DNA of 64,000 nucleotides from Rhizophagus clarus (GCA_015698045.1 BLAL01000261.1:992001-1056000), one strand, 5' to 3'; positions 22,561-36,425 are shown, counted from the stretch's first letter. Numbers and translations are program-made. The notes: generated by a model from the sequence alone, not told the origin.

Positions 22561-23769
22561 AGAGTAATGATGGCTCGCTTATTAAATGTAACTTTCTACA
22601 TGTGATAATGTCAAGTGATTTGACTGTCGTTACGAATGACTCATAAAATTTGGGGTTACGATAGTTACGGTATAAATTAGCGCATATGTCAGACTTGCCG
22701 TATAAAAGTTGTTTAAGCAGCTTAAGAAGTGATCGTTAAAGTGATATTCATTATATGAAGTCACGTGATATTTTACTACTTAACGAACCCAATTAAGAAC
22801 AAAATTAAGAAATCTGATAAAGTTTTCAATATCAAGAATAATTCCGAAATAACATAACTGATTGATCAGCTGTGCATAAAGAATAACGCTGAAAAAATCT
22901 CAATGAATCAGCTAACTTCACTGCACATGCTGGTGATGATTTACAAAATTTGACGCATTATTTTACGCCTGATAATAAAAAATCGAATCACTTTTATTTA
23001 CGCATTATAAGGTGAATGAAGTATTATGGAAGTGAATTGTAGAGATAAGTATGAATAAGAAATATGAGAGCAAAGAAAATACATGGTATTCTTTCATAGC
23101 ATCAAATAATTCATGTAATGTATATATTCAAATCATATCGTAGGTTTAATTTGGTTTCAATAGTATTGTTTACATACGAAGAAAATTTTTTTGCAAAGTA
23201 AAATAAAAAATTTTGTAAATGTATAACTATTAAAATTAAAATTACAAAACATTTAACTATGGAATTATTTTTTGTTTTGAGATATTTAGCAATGATGGCT
23301 GCTGATTCACCACAATCAAAATTGCTTCGTTTTGTGGGTTAATATGTCAGTTGATTGGTCAGACGTGAAAATTATGATCAACGAGTGAATACACTTTCTG
23401 AGGCCAATTTCTTTAACCAGATCCAGTTTTAGGACGAATCCTCAATCCTCCGGATTCCATAAAATAATCTTGATTCCAGAGTGGGTCATGAAGCTTATCT
23501 GTGAACATGTTATTATCCACTAACCTGAAAACTGGAAATTCACTTTCTATAAAATAATTAATTAACGTTAATTTTTAAGTCAATAGAAATGCACACCTCT
23601 TAAAGGAAATAAATTTGTCATATACCTCTAAGTTTCAAATTTCTTCATATTCTTTTTTAATAATAAATATCATGTGAATACTTGATATGAATAAATTCAT
23701 GAATATTCGTTTCAATGACGTGTAATATGAGAAAAATTAGTGCCAAAATGATGGTCTGTGCGACGAAAC

Positions 23770-24330
23770 AAATTTAAGTAAGCCATGCTGAAGCGCCCTC
23801 GATTGGGGCCCCATCACCGAGAATCTTATACCGGACCTCCAATAATCATATAATATGACTTAGGTCTTCCTTGCATATTACCACTTTTATAGAGTTCCCA
23901 ATGGCCCAAATGACGGCCTCCCTCTCTATCTAGAGTGCATTCCATAACGCACAATTCCTCTACATCGGTAACGATTCTAAATACTTTATTCATATCTTGT
24001 TCATTATCTATTTCATCTTACGACCGACAAAGATAATTCTTATTGGTACAGATATCACTTAAAAATCCTTTTTCTCTTAACATCGATTAAACCATGGATT
24101 CTACCACACTCTATCGCATATAATCAAGATTTCCTTGTTCGAGAAATTTTCCGGTATAATTTTGAAATTACCTTCATAGAGCGAGATACCATTAACCAAA
24201 TATAAATAGATTTCCTTGCCTCATATACCATGTTGAATGGACTTTTTTGACGAAGCTATAATTAGGTCAAAGGATGCCCAACTGCCGCTAAGAATTTCTT
24301 TTTTTTAAGCCAGCACTACCACATGGGCTC
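23770..24330 (-). pseudogene. Decayed gene of unknown family
   Basis: About 180 codons of protein-like sequence on the minus strand. In order: EILSGSWASFDLIIASSKK, EIYLYLVNGISLYEGNFK, SDICTNKNYLCRS, VTDVEELCVMECTLDREGG, HLGHWELYKSGNMQG, and YKILGDGAPIEGASAWLT. At least three stops (after QHGI, DRVW and LCRS) and one single-base frame change (near 23830, after MIIGGPV) separate these blocks. The dense, non-repetitive coding words over several hundred bases are not expected by chance. I do not recognise the family. The only open piece is 50 codons from ATG 23992. Confidence 0.5.
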
Positions 24331-24882
24331 ATGTGCTGGACCCTTGGAGCTCAGAAAAGTCCATTCGTTAGATGGTTTCGAGGAGTCTCAATAAAAACTG
24401 TAATCTTGATGGTCCTGTTTCCTCAACATGGACAGGGAAAAGCGGAAAGCGTTTCTACATAGTGCATTTCCTATTTTTGCGATCTGTAATTAGTGCAAGC
24501 TGCTGTATGTGAGGACAAGTGTGAAAGCTGAAGAAATAGTGTACATATATATAAAGAAATTATTCTACCTGCCCCGATCGGACGCGTTGCATTACTCTAT
24601 CATAGGGATCATGAACATTATCATCGTTTCTTAATACAGGTGACGAGTTTTCATCAGGACCTTTGGCCAAGAACTAATTTACGAATGGTCTCTATCTAGT
24701 GCCTTGATTTCACTAATTACTCTTGGTTCAACCACAATAATAAAGAATTCATTAATGTTGAATTATTATAAATTGCGAAGGGAGTTCAGGATTAAGGATA
24801 TGTGTTAGATGCTACAGAGGCACAGACATATACGTTAACTAAAAAGTAAACCAAATTCAATAAATTGTACAAAAGAAGGGTT

Positions 24883-25110
24883 CTAACTGATTTCATGAAA
24901 TGCTACCATACAGAAATCGAGAATTGACAACATCAAATTTGTATATACATATTTTTTTGAAATTATACCAATACCAAAATTATTATTAAATGGCTTATCA
25001 ACTTTGTATAACAATAGATAATCATATACCGAAATTATAAAACCATCATCTGTATCACCATAAATTATTTTATACAAACCTTTCTTTCACACGTATTTTT
25101 TCGTTGACAA
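24883..25110 (-). pseudogene. Exon-like fragment
   Basis: Minus-strand frame with GLYKIIYGDTDDGFIISVYD followed by a Leu/Val/Tyr-rich stretch (64 codons from the ATG at 25077). Plausibly coding, possibly an exon of the same decayed locus as 23770-24330, which lies downstream on this strand. No family recognised. Confidence 0.3.
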
Positions 25111-28100
25111 ACAACAATTAAAAATTTTTTTTTTTATATGCGCCTTTTCTTTCACACTGATTTTTGAGTAAAGATGGTAGTAAAAGGAAGTGGTGAGTCT
25201 ATTTCAAGGAATTTATTTTAGTATTAGATACGATGGATACGCAAAGGTTTTTACTAACATGTAACCCTCAAACTATCTCAAGTTTTCTTTCCCTAAAAAA
25301 ATACATTTTATCACTTCATAGAAAATATGCCAACAGGTGGTTACATTTTCGGAAATGATTGAGAATTCTGATCTCGATTGGCAGAGGTTTGTATTATTTT
25401 CTGTTATTTAATTTACACACATAGTAGCTAACACTTCTTCATTCTTTTGCAAGCTGGAACAGACTGGTATCATGAAGAGAATTGACGAGGCTTTGGTATG
25501 GATAAAAATTGTGCCTAAAAACGGTGTACTCATTGTTGTATTCTCTATCCTAAGAATGACATTCGGACTGATAGATGTGTCCCTACCAAACGGAAAACAA
25601 TGGAGATTATTTTCCAGTTGCTCCTCCTTCATACAAGATCAACCACGTACACCTCCACATCGAATCGTTTCGTCGGGTGTGACCTTTTGGTCCAAGAGGT
25701 AATTATGTTCTAGTTTGCAACTATGTTTTTGATAATTTTTTTTAATATGTCAAGCAAAAGGACAAATCACAACAGAGCAGTAACGAGAGAATTCAGAGGA
25801 TCACAATTTATTAATCTTTTTGCTGTCTATTGATACAGAATGGAAAAATGTCAACTGAACATCCACCTGCCTAAACAGATGAATGCGCAGATTTCCGCAT
25901 TATTTTGCCGTAGAGAAAAATTCTTGAAGAGATGCGTAATCATCATACTGATGTTTGTCAATGGTAGAAAGCATATTCATGCAGTTATTGTTTTACGAAA
26001 TTTAATTATTGCCAAGAAATTATAGATGATGTGAATTCTAAATTACAATAATGGAATATAAGACAACACTTAATTATTGGTGTAGCAACAGACTTGACAG
26101 CAATCATTGCTGTTCTTCTCTACTGAACAGGTCACAAACACATGAATGTAATATCACATGGAATACAAAAGAGAAAATGTCAATGGAGAATGCGTTAAAA
26201 ATAGATGATACCCGATGTATCTGTGATTGGATAACAACACCCTCCAAAAGAACGATAAAGTTGCAGGTGATAAGTGAGCTGGTTCACTTTCAGAAACTGA
26301 TGAATTTGCTTCAGACAAAATGCGACAGATTTTTCATATATTCACAGAATATCCAAGATATACAATAAGGTATATGTGGTAGAACTTAACCTCCTAGCTA
26401 TTGTGATACTTTAGGCATTATGTTAACATGATGATAGGATACCGACGTCTTATTTGTTTGATCTCAAAGTACTTAATATAGTATTACTAAAAAAAATTTA
26501 GTTTGATGAGATGTATTGTATAAGAAAAAGGAGGATAAATGGATAATTATCAAAAAAAAATGAAAAATTCACAATACTGCAAAGGTCCATGTATTATAAT
26601 TTGAAGTAGTAAATCGATAAGTCTGAGATAATTGTATCCCCCTATGGCTAGCTCATTCTTCATTAATTTCGTTAATATTAAGAGTATATTATTAAGAGTA
26701 TAAATCCGTCCCTTTGTTTAAAAGGAATTACTCGTCGAATTCCCTTCGAGACCCAGGAAATCATCAGAAAATCATATAAAAGCGCAATTATGGACGAAAA
26801 TATTCTTGGATGCATTTCTTATTGGGTGGACAAAATTTGTGTAAATTGGGAATACGGTCAAATTCCAGCAATGATGGCTATTGGACTAATTATGGTTATT
26901 GGATTAATTGGACCAAAGACTCCGTCAATTGGACTATTGGACTCAATAATTTTATTAGGTCAAATAAAAGCCAATTTTATTGGACTTTAGGCATAACCAA
27001 CATTGATTCCAGGCAACGGTGGAGACGGGTCATCTAAATCCGATTTTGCTGCCGTTATATTCAATAACGCCAATCAACTTTTTCATAACCGAGTTCGAAC
27101 CAGATGATTAATAATCAGGAGGATATTTCATATATTTGAATAGAATCGAATGCTCGGTGTCGACTTGTTTCACATTGGATTAGTGAACAGGACAAACTTC
27201 CGTCTATGATCGATTAGGCTGTTCCAAATTAACATGCTTGACTTTACAAGAGATTGGTTAAAATATGAACAGTATAATCATTTTTGAAAGTAATAATTTC
27301 ATTCAATCAGTAGATGTTGTTCAAGAATCATTTTAAAGATAAAAAGGAGGAGAGATGATCTTCTATAGTGATATAAAGAAACCTGTAATTTCCTGATATA
27401 TTAATGCATTATAAATAAAATGGTCAATTTATTAATTAATTACATTTAAAAAATCCTATGCCAGAATTGGCATCGATTTTTTCGTTTGAATCAAATATAT
27501 ACATTATGTCAATTTCATTGATCGTATGAGATGAAGTTGTACGTACACGCGACATAATATTCAAATAATTTTTTTAAAATTCAAAAATAAATCTATCACT
27601 GGTAAGAAATATTTGTTTTTATCTGTCTTTGAAAAACCAAATTTTCAAGCCAAAAATTAACTATCAATGTTTACTATGTGCTGCTAAATTTTGGACAAGA
27701 TATTACATAATTAAGATGAAATATTTCTTGTTGTGCATTGAAGCAACTTATGCACTTGTATCACCATACTAATACCTGGCATAAGGACTTTTGATATATA
27801 CGATTACCTGACTCGTTCACTTTCAAACTTGGCTAGTAAATGACAAACCATAAGAGATCCAATTCAATTTATCATTTGCGTCTTAGACAAGATATTTCAA
27901 ACTTAGTCAAAAGCATCAGAGGTAATTTCATCAATCGAATCTGTTCCAATTTAGCCGACATTAAATTAACTAATTTCTTGCATTCCTTATTTTCTCTGAT
28001 ATCCCGATTCTTTCCCTTCACGCATAATCACAATATTAACAGAACAATTATGATAATCTTTAGATATACAGTATATTCCTTGTCTAGGCCCAAATTCATC

Positions 28101-29850
28101 AAATATAGCAGGCAATATGATAACTGGAAGGATAACAATGAACGAGATATGAGATAACCGCAAATTTCTAATTCGGAGAGGTAAAACATTGGGAGATACC
28201 TTACAGTGGTGACGGCTGCAAGAAGGTACTGATGCGTCAGGATAGGTAAGTAATTTTCAACTCCATTATCCGTAAATAGCTCCTTACCTCGAATTGATTT
28301 GAATGTTAATTTCGTTTTTCAGGCGTAGCGTGTCGACTAATATTTTAGTCTTCTGTTTCTTCATAGGAATGTCGATTTGGGATAATCTAGTTTTCTTACA
28401 CTAAGCGCGATGGCCCTATTCTTTTCCCAAATAATATTCCTAAGTTTGAGATACTGTCGAATTTATTATTCTCAACTTCTAACGCCTCTCTTGGATTTCA
28501 TCAAGTACTAGACGATATACCATTTTTTAATTAATGGAAAGAGCCGAGGAAAGAAAGTGTAAATATGTTTATTTACGTTTATATATATCTAACTGATGAC
28601 CATTTATCAGCTCAATCTATACCATTCTGCGTTATCAATTTATTACTAATAGTCATAGTCACCTCGTCAGATTTGTTTAACGTGTCGATTACACAGAGAA
28701 CATTGCAATGAAGAGTTGATTCTGAATATAGTGTGTTGTATGGATATAGTTCAGACTTATGTGGTCACAGTATAGACATCCGTCTATTATAACAAATTTA
28801 CGTGGGCAAGAATCTATGATCTCACGTTAGGTTCCCGATCTGCACGTGTATGCTGTTATTGCCGTATATAGTGATTTGACAAATCATTTGATGGAGTAAA
28901 AATGATCTTATATTACTTCGAATTACAATCGATTAGAGAAGAGAAAAATAACGAACGTCCTATAATTTTTTTGGAAAAGAGCATCCACAAAAGATCAATC
29001 TTTTCTTTCTCAAATGCAAACTAAATCATTATTAGTTAAATGCATTTATATATCATGGGTTTCCCAAAGGTAGGAAGACTAGTGCATGCTACAATTGCTA
29101 CATGTTTTTATTTTCCGTTCTAATGTTCTATCATATAGAGAGTGCCTTTTTAAAATAGTAATAGAATGATGAGTTTATCTGTTATTTATTCTTCAAACTC
29201 TTTGACTGTTACTGATACTTCAGGAAAAACCAGGTGAATATTATAAGAATATATAGATCAATTTGTTTGTAATTTTAACCATTTTTCATGGCGATTTGCG
29301 TGGATTAGTCTGATACATATATATTTTAGTATTCGAACATGATCGAACATAATGCAGAATATGGGTAATACAATTCAATAATAATAGATCTTTTTTTCTG
29401 TTGGCATTGGGATCTAGCAGTGATTGGAAAGAGTTCCTAACTTCCTATGCTTTAGAAAAAAAGTAATGAATCCAAATTGAGTCAATTACACAAGTCAGAG
29501 ATCTGACAAATTTATAAAGTTGAGAGTAGGAAGCATGTTTAATAATTATTACAAATTGTTAGAGCGAAAATATTAATAATAAAATTTTTGATATTACTGT
29601 AACATGTTAACATGTAAAGAATTTTTTACGTGTTAAAAATATAAAGACGTATAAAATTTGTATTAGAAATAAAATGACATAAATATAAATACAAAACCAA
29701 AACCCTTTCCCACTTTACAGTTTTAAAATATACTACAGTATATATAGCAAAAGCAAAATAAATATATAAAATAATTTTTTTTAAAACAAAAAACATTAAT
29801 AACCCTCCCCACTTTATAAAGTTTCTAGAGAATCATTTTTATACAATCTC
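25111..29850. other. Intergenic with scattered coding-like debris, no supported gene
   Basis: A 4.7-kb stretch with less extreme AT content than the transposon zones. Short frames at 25472-25702, 25840-26368 and 27840-28157 show no family feature. A weak ATTGGA repeat lies at 26880-26990. No RNA gene recognised. Confidence 0.4.
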
Positions 29851-32800
29851 TTATAAAACAACACTTTCACCTCGCAAACTTTTAAGTCGAGCTAATTCTT
29901 CCTCTAACTTCCTGATTTTTGCATTTTCCCAAACGTTATTACTAACTTTATCCCACCAACTTATATTTAATAACTCGGACATACCTTCTTGCATCATATT
30001 TCTGACAATATGACCTTCTTTTTGAACTTTACTTAAAGACTTTTCCAATTCATCAACTCTAATAACAGCATGATTAAGTTCCCTTGTTTTATTCTCTAAT
30101 TCAATCCTTAAACCCATTACTTCTTTTTCTAATTTTAAAATATTATCTCTAGATTCTTTCCATAATTTTTCGGAATCTTCAGCTCTTCTATTAGCTTCTA
30201 GTACGGATCTATTAACTTGTTCAAATATTTGTTGATGATGACTTAAACTTGATTGTAAATTTCTTATTTGTAATTTATCGTCTGATTTTTCTTTTCTAAA
30301 ATGTTCTAATTCATTATTAATGTTTTCTATCTGTTTATTTGATACTTTTAATTGTGATTCAGCAGTAGTAGCTCTTAATCTTAAAGCAGCCAATTTTGCA
30401 ATAACTCTTTCAGTCGCTTTTTCAGTAGCTTCAGCTCTCGAGGAATCAACTGATGATTGAGATAATTCAGATAATTGATTTTCTAATAATTTATTCTCTG
30501 ATACAACTTTAATTAATTTATTTTCTAATTCCTTTGTTTTGTTTGTTTCAACATTTGAATATTTTGATTCAGATAATTTCACCAAAGTTTCTAATTTTGT
30601 TTTAAAATATGTTGCCTCTTGTATAGCTGCAGCCCTAGATCTTTCTGAAGTAGTAATTTTTTCTGATACGATTTGTGCCTGATTCGCTATCGATGTTTTA
30701 GCTTTTAATAATTTTTGTCGCATTTGTATTATAGCTTCAATAACTTTATTTTGATCTGTATTATATTCTGTATCATCATCCACTTCATTAATTAACATTT
30801 GTTCAATTTCTTCTATTGAATTATCAATATCATCATTAGTATCAACACGTAAATCGGGTGTATATCCTGATTTACGTGCCGAATCCAGTTCAGCTTCATA
30901 CCATGATTCCCTTTGTTTAAATTCTTTTATATTTAATTTATGTTGTTCAAGTTCTTGTATTAAATTCTCATCATCTATATTAGCATATGATTGAGGTGGT
31001 GATGTCGAAATTATATCTACATCATCATTATCATCATTTTCATATACTGAACCTATACTCTCATTTTCATCTATTTCGGGTTGAGTTCCTTCCTCACTAT
31101 CATTATCATTATCATTATTATCATTGTTATCATTGTTATCATTGTTATCATTGTTCAATTTAAAATCTGATACAGAAGAATTTGATGACTGGGATCGTGA
31201 ATGTTGTAATACTGGTGTATTTTCATTACTTCCTTTGTAAATAACTATTTGACTTGGTGAAGAAGAAGCTGATACATCTTCGGAAGAATCAGAAAATTTC
31301 GTTTGTGTTAGCTTTCTTTTTAATTCTAATAGATTATTACGATCTGCCTCCTCAGAATTTATTCTTATAGATAACGGAGAACCATTATTTGGTTTATTAC
31401 CACTCATAGGTCTTGCACCACGCGGACGAAATTCTTTACCATTTCGACGATTTGATAATGAATTAGTACTTTGATTTGAATCTGATGAAGCTGTAGAATC
31501 TAATGAATCTCTCTTCTTATCTTTATCCACTGAAGTAATTGAAATAACTGGTGAAACAGGAGAATAACTACTTCTCGTATTATTTAATATATTTCGAATA
31601 TTTCTAATTTTCTCTTCATTGTTATCATCCGTTTTATCTAATTCATTCTCTCGTGAAATTATTAACGATTCTGATCTTTGATTATTAGCCTTAGGACTTT
31701 TTATTATTGGAACCGTTGAAATTATTTTAGATTCAATATTTCTATTATTGATCAAAGCTATACTTTGGTCATCAATAGAAGTTGGAGATACTGTCACTGG
31801 TGAAGTTGTACTTTGATCATCGGTAGATTCTGTAATTGGTGATATCGGTGAAATTGCTTTTTGATCATCAAGAGAATCTGTCATAGGTGAAATTATATGA
31901 TTGTCGGTAGGAGTCAAAGGAGATTCCAATATTGGAGAAACTGTTTCTTGATCATCAACCAAAGTCTTTTTCGATGATAAATCTGTTATACCCGTTATTG
32001 GAGAAATTGTTTCTTGATCATCAACCAAAGTCTTCTTCGATGACAATTCTGTTGTATCCGTTATAGGAGAGACTGTTTCTTGATCATCAACCAAAGTGTT
32101 TTTCGATGACAATTCTGTTGTATCTGTTATTTCCGTTATTGGTGAGATTGTTCCTTGATTATCAACCAAAGTATTTCCTGTAGTTAATTCTGTTATTTCT
32201 GATATCAACGAATTTATTAAATGATCATCGACCAAAGAATTTCCCAATGAAACTTCTGTTGATTCTGTTGTTTCCGCTATTGGTGAGATTGTTTCTTGAT
32301 CATCAACCAAAGTCTTTTTCAATGACGATTCGGTTGTTTCAGGTGTTTCAATTGTTTCTGTTATTTCTGTTATTGGTGAGATTGTTCTTTGAACATTAAC
32401 AGATGTCTTATTCGAGGATAATTCCGTTATTTCTGTTGTTGGTGAATTTGTTCTCTGATTATTTGCTAAAGCTCTTTTTGATGACTTCTCTACTAAAGGT
32501 GGTTTCTGATCATCAGTAGAAACTCTTCGTAGAGAAAGTTCCCTCGTTGGTGATGGTGAAACTGACATTTGATTATTTACCAAAGTTCCTTTTGAGGAAA
32601 ATTCAGTTATTCTTTGATTGTCACTAGAAGTTCTTCTCGATGGAAAATCTGTCATTCGTGAATAATTATCTGCTGAAGCTCGTCTTATAGGAAATACTCG
32701 TGGTGAATAATTTGTTGGTAATTCCTGTGCTGTTGGTTTTTTATAGTTATCAACAGAAATTCTTCTTCGTGTCAATATTCTTGGAGTTGAAGAAACTGGC

Positions 32801-35800
32801 AATTCTTGTGAAGCCGTACGACGATGCGATCGTTGATTTGATCGTTGATTATCAAGAGTATTTTTGTTAATCTCATTTGAAGCGATCGAATCTTCTGGAA
32901 TTGATCCTTGAACTTCATAATGTCCTCTTTTAATGGATGTATCTTGTGTATCTTGTCCAGATTTTGTCCATTCTTGTGAATTAATTCTTGAAATATCATT
33001 ATTATTGTTGTTATTTCTATTAAGAGATTGTTGACGTGATAAAGTTCTTTCATTAGATCCTATTGTTTGTAATTCATATGTGCTATATTCAGAGTTAGTA
33101 GGTGAATAATTTTGTGAACGAAAAATATTGGCATTTTCGTGTATCTTTCCTTTTAAACCAGTAGGAGGGGGAGATGCTTGTGACATTATTATTCCATTAG
33201 TTATAACTTTTGGTTGTGAAATTGTTGGTGGTGATAATATTGATATTGGACCCCGATCCACTTCTTTACCTTTAGATGATTTTTGGGATCCAATTGGTGG
33301 TGGTTGTGATGGAGGGGGAGGTTGTTGTAATTGTGGTGGCGGTGGTAATGGTTGTGATGGAGGTTGAGATTTTTGTGGTATAATTAATGTAGATGACAAA
33401 ACCTTTTCTAATTCTGAAGAATTTTCTTCTGGGATTAGGTCAAGTATAGTTCTTGTTGGTCGAATTTCTTTTGTTTTAGCTAGAAGATATGTTAGTTATT
33501 AGTTGCGTAAGATATATGTGTATAGTTGCTTAAGCTAGTCATATTTTAGGATTTCGGGATCACCACTTACAAGCATCGGAAGACTGGGAACTCATCGGTC
33601 GTGGTGGAGGAGATAAACTTTGTTGGATTGGACTTGTTTGATTTTCTTCTGGAGATTGTTGGACTGTTGATTGAGCTCCAGTTGGAATTTTTACTTTTAC
33701 TGTAAATTGTGAATTGGATGAATTGAGTGAATTAAGTTAGTTGGGTGAATTGGGTTAGTTTGGTGAATTGGATGAATTGGGTGAGTCGGGTTAGTTGGGG
33801 TGTTGTATGATTTGGATGAGTTGGTAAGTTGGGTGAATTGGGTGAGTTGGATGAATTATGCACGTGAATTATGCACGTGAATTATGAAAGAGAAGAAAGA
33901 AGAATTGATTAAAGAACGTACAAACAAAAAAAAAAAAAAAAAGGAAGAAAGAAAGGAATGAATGAATTAGTAAAGAACGCATTTTTTTTTTTTCGGATCG
34001 CTTTTAAGTTAACTATAACTTACAAGCATCAAAAGGTAAAACTACAGAATTTTCTGATTGTGTAGAACTCATTTCCGAAGGGTTTTGTTGTGATAATTTA
34101 GTACCAGTTGGAAACTTTAATTTTGCTGTTTAATCAAAAAATATAATATATATACATCTATAAAAAGAAAAAAATAAAAAATCATCTACTTTACAACTAA
34201 ATTTAAAATTATAAACTTACAAGAATCTAAAATATGTATTGTTCCATCTTCATCTGGTCTTGATTGAAAAGATTCACCTCCAAAAACATATACTTTATCT
34301 TGAGATGAGGCCATTGTAAGTCCATATCGAGGACTTGGAGATGGACCAAGATTCCCAAATTTATACCACCTTAAATCTTAGGTGGGAATAAGAGTAGAGA
34401 AGAGAGGATAAAAAAAAAAAAAAAAATTAAATTAAAATAAGAATAACAACAACAATAATAATAAAACAGGATGATGAAAATTTTTTTAAAAATTTTTTTT
34501 TTTTTTTTTTACTTGATATTCGGAAAGCACATAAATCTCCAAATTCACATCCATCTTTTGCTTTTCCACCAAAAACATATATAACATCATTTACAATTGT
34601 AGCACCATGATATTCTCTTGGAGTTGGTATATACCCTATACAAGATAATTCTGTCCATGTATTTTCTTGTATATCATAACACCATGTATCATTATAATAC
34701 GTTTCTCCATCACTACCCCCAAATCTAAAAAAAAAAATTAATAATAAATATTAATACATATAAATAATTTAATAATAAAATATGCAATATGTTTCACTTT
34801 TTGCCATCTTATATTATACTTACATATATATTTTATTTTCATATAAACAGGAAACATGACCGCGTCTTGGAGGTGGAGGTGAATTATTAGTCTTAATAAA
34901 ATTCCATGAAGGCGAAGAATTACTATTTCCTAAAAAAAGATGTGCAAATTTATGATTTTAGATTTTTTTTTTTTTTCATATTTGTAGACGAAAAGACCCT
35001 TTCCCTCTTATGCCTACAATCCTACACCATGAAACCTTAAACCTTACATCATACATTCATACACCATACACCTTACGCCCTACATCTTATACCTTACACC
35101 TTATATCTTATACCTTATATCTTATACCTTACACCTTACATCTTATACCTTATACCTTACACCTTACACCTTACACCTTACATCTTATACCTTACACCTT
35201 AACATCTTATACCTTATACCTTACATCTTACCACCTTACATCTTATACCTTACACCTTACACCACCCTACACTTTACATCATAATCCTACACCTTTACTA
35301 TATATAACACCCTACATATAAATATTTACCTTTGCCTATAGATAATTTAAATTTCTTCTTCTTTTGAAGTTTAAAATTCTTTATATCAAAAGAAATCAAA
35401 TCATTGAAGTAATTCATATGATCTTGACCGCCAAAAATAAATACTGTTGTCCCGACGAGTGTAGATGTATGACCATATCTTCCATGAGGAAGATTACCCG
35501 ACATTGATGGTTTAATCCAAAAATACTTCATATCTTTAGCATCTACAAAATATGTTATAATTATATTTTAATTTTTTTCTTCTTTGATCCTTTCCTTTCC
35601 TCTCTCTTTTTTACCTGTGTCAAGGATATATATTTCATTATCTAATTTATCGTTATCAAGTTTACCACCGAATACTAGCATTTTTGAGAAAAAAAGAAAA
35701 ATAAATATTATATTTAAATTCAAAATCGACACAATATAAATCATATTTATTGAATAATTTACCAAAAAGATTTGATCCAAAGTTTACTTGAGTATGAAGA

Positions 35801-36425
35801 CTTCTAGCCTGGGGTATAGCACCCGATGAGAAACAAGGTAGAACGTTATTTGAATCTAAAAAAAAAAAAAAAATAATTTAGTTAAATTAATTAAAATTAT
35901 TCCAAAGTATTAAAAAGAATTAAAAAGCATTAAAAGTGTTAAAAGTGTTAAAAGTGGTAAAAATGTTAAAAGTGTTAAATATATAATCAAAATGTATAAT
36001 CTAAATAAAATGATTATATTTTAATAAACATCCAATAACTTTCAATAAACTTCCGATAACTCTCAATAAACTCCTAACAACTCTCAATAAACTTCCAATA
36101 ACTCTCAATAAACTTCTATAAACTTTTAACAACTCTCAATAACTTTTAATAATTTTTAATAATTTTTAATAACTTTTGATAGCTCTCAATATAACTTTTC
36201 TATAGATAACTTACTAATTTCAATTGTGAATACATCATTAGTTGCCTTATTATGAGAAATACCACCAAACAAATATAATTTATCATTAATAGTACATTGA
36301 CTTGAAGATAAATTATAACGGGGAAAAGGGTTAAAAGAGCTTAATTTTTTTTGAGACCATGGATAGGTTTTATTATTTTTTGATTTTGATGATGATGATG
36401 ATGGTGATGGTGATGATGAACTCAT
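29851..36425 (-). CDS. Tea1/Kel1-type kelch and coiled-coil cell-polarity protein, ten exons
   Basis: Exons on the minus strand: 36425-36215, 35855-35763, 35674-35615, 35542-35330, 34929-34824, 34724-34513, 34376-34221, 34125-34024, 33699-33571, 33479-29851. They sum to 4911 nt, an unbroken 1636-residue protein, with GT-AG junctions throughout. After a Ser-rich start come six kelch blades (residues about 45-350) marked by LYLFGG, LFVFGGK, VFIFGGQ, IYIFGGS, IYVFGGK and VYVFGGE. A Pro/Gln-rich linker follows, then RRxSxDN repeats (about 660-755), SPITE/LVDDQ repeats (about 770-955), an Asn/Asp run (about 1205-1215), and a long coiled coil (about 1260-1630). Kelch propeller plus C-terminal coiled coil is the layout of S. 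pombe Tea1 and yeast Kel1/2, which mark cell ends and organise polarised growth. It is longer than Tea1 because of the repeat-rich middle. Confidence 0.9.
31090..31160 (-). repeat. In-frame Asn/Asp trinucleotide-derived repeat
   Basis: ATTGTTATC-type 9-bp units in the last exon of the kelch gene encode a DNN repeat. Period is a multiple of three, so length changes keep the frame. Confidence 0.8.
33716..33862. repeat. Minisatellite in kelch-gene intron 8
   Basis: Imperfect units of about 9-18 bp built from GAATTGGGTGA and GGTTAGTTG lie inside the 324-nt intron 33700-34023. Confidence 0.75.
34995..35305. repeat. Minisatellite in kelch-gene intron 4
   Basis: About 25 units of CACCTTACATCTTATACCTTA-type sequence (period about 7 and 14) fill most of the 400-nt intron 34930-35329. 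A 103-codon frame over it is repeat artefact. Confidence 0.85.
35900..36190. repeat. Minisatellites in kelch-gene intron 1
   Basis: Two arrays: AAAAGTGTT units at about 35905-35970 and AACTCTCAATAAACTTCCAA units (about 20 bp) at about 36025-36190, inside the 359-nt intron 35856-36214. Confidence 0.8.

Noticed and set aside
27085-27110. GAGTTCGAACC resembling a tRNA T-loop
   Set aside because: Flanking bases do not form a T stem on either strand, and no acceptor, D or anticodon arm can be drawn.
33128-33367. A Gly/Cys-rich 79-codon plus-strand frame
   Set aside because: It is antisense to the Pro/Gln-rich linker of the kelch protein; proline codons read as glycine on the other strand.
29851-33399. 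The 1182-codon minus-strand frame as a separate gene
   Set aside because: It has no ATG at its start, and the frame runs upstream to a splice acceptor at 33480 that links it to kelch exons with a consistent total frame.
35010-35321. A 103-codon Thr/Tyr/Leu repeat frame
   Set aside because: It is the CACCTTACATCTTA minisatellite inside intron 4 of the kelch gene, on the opposite strand.
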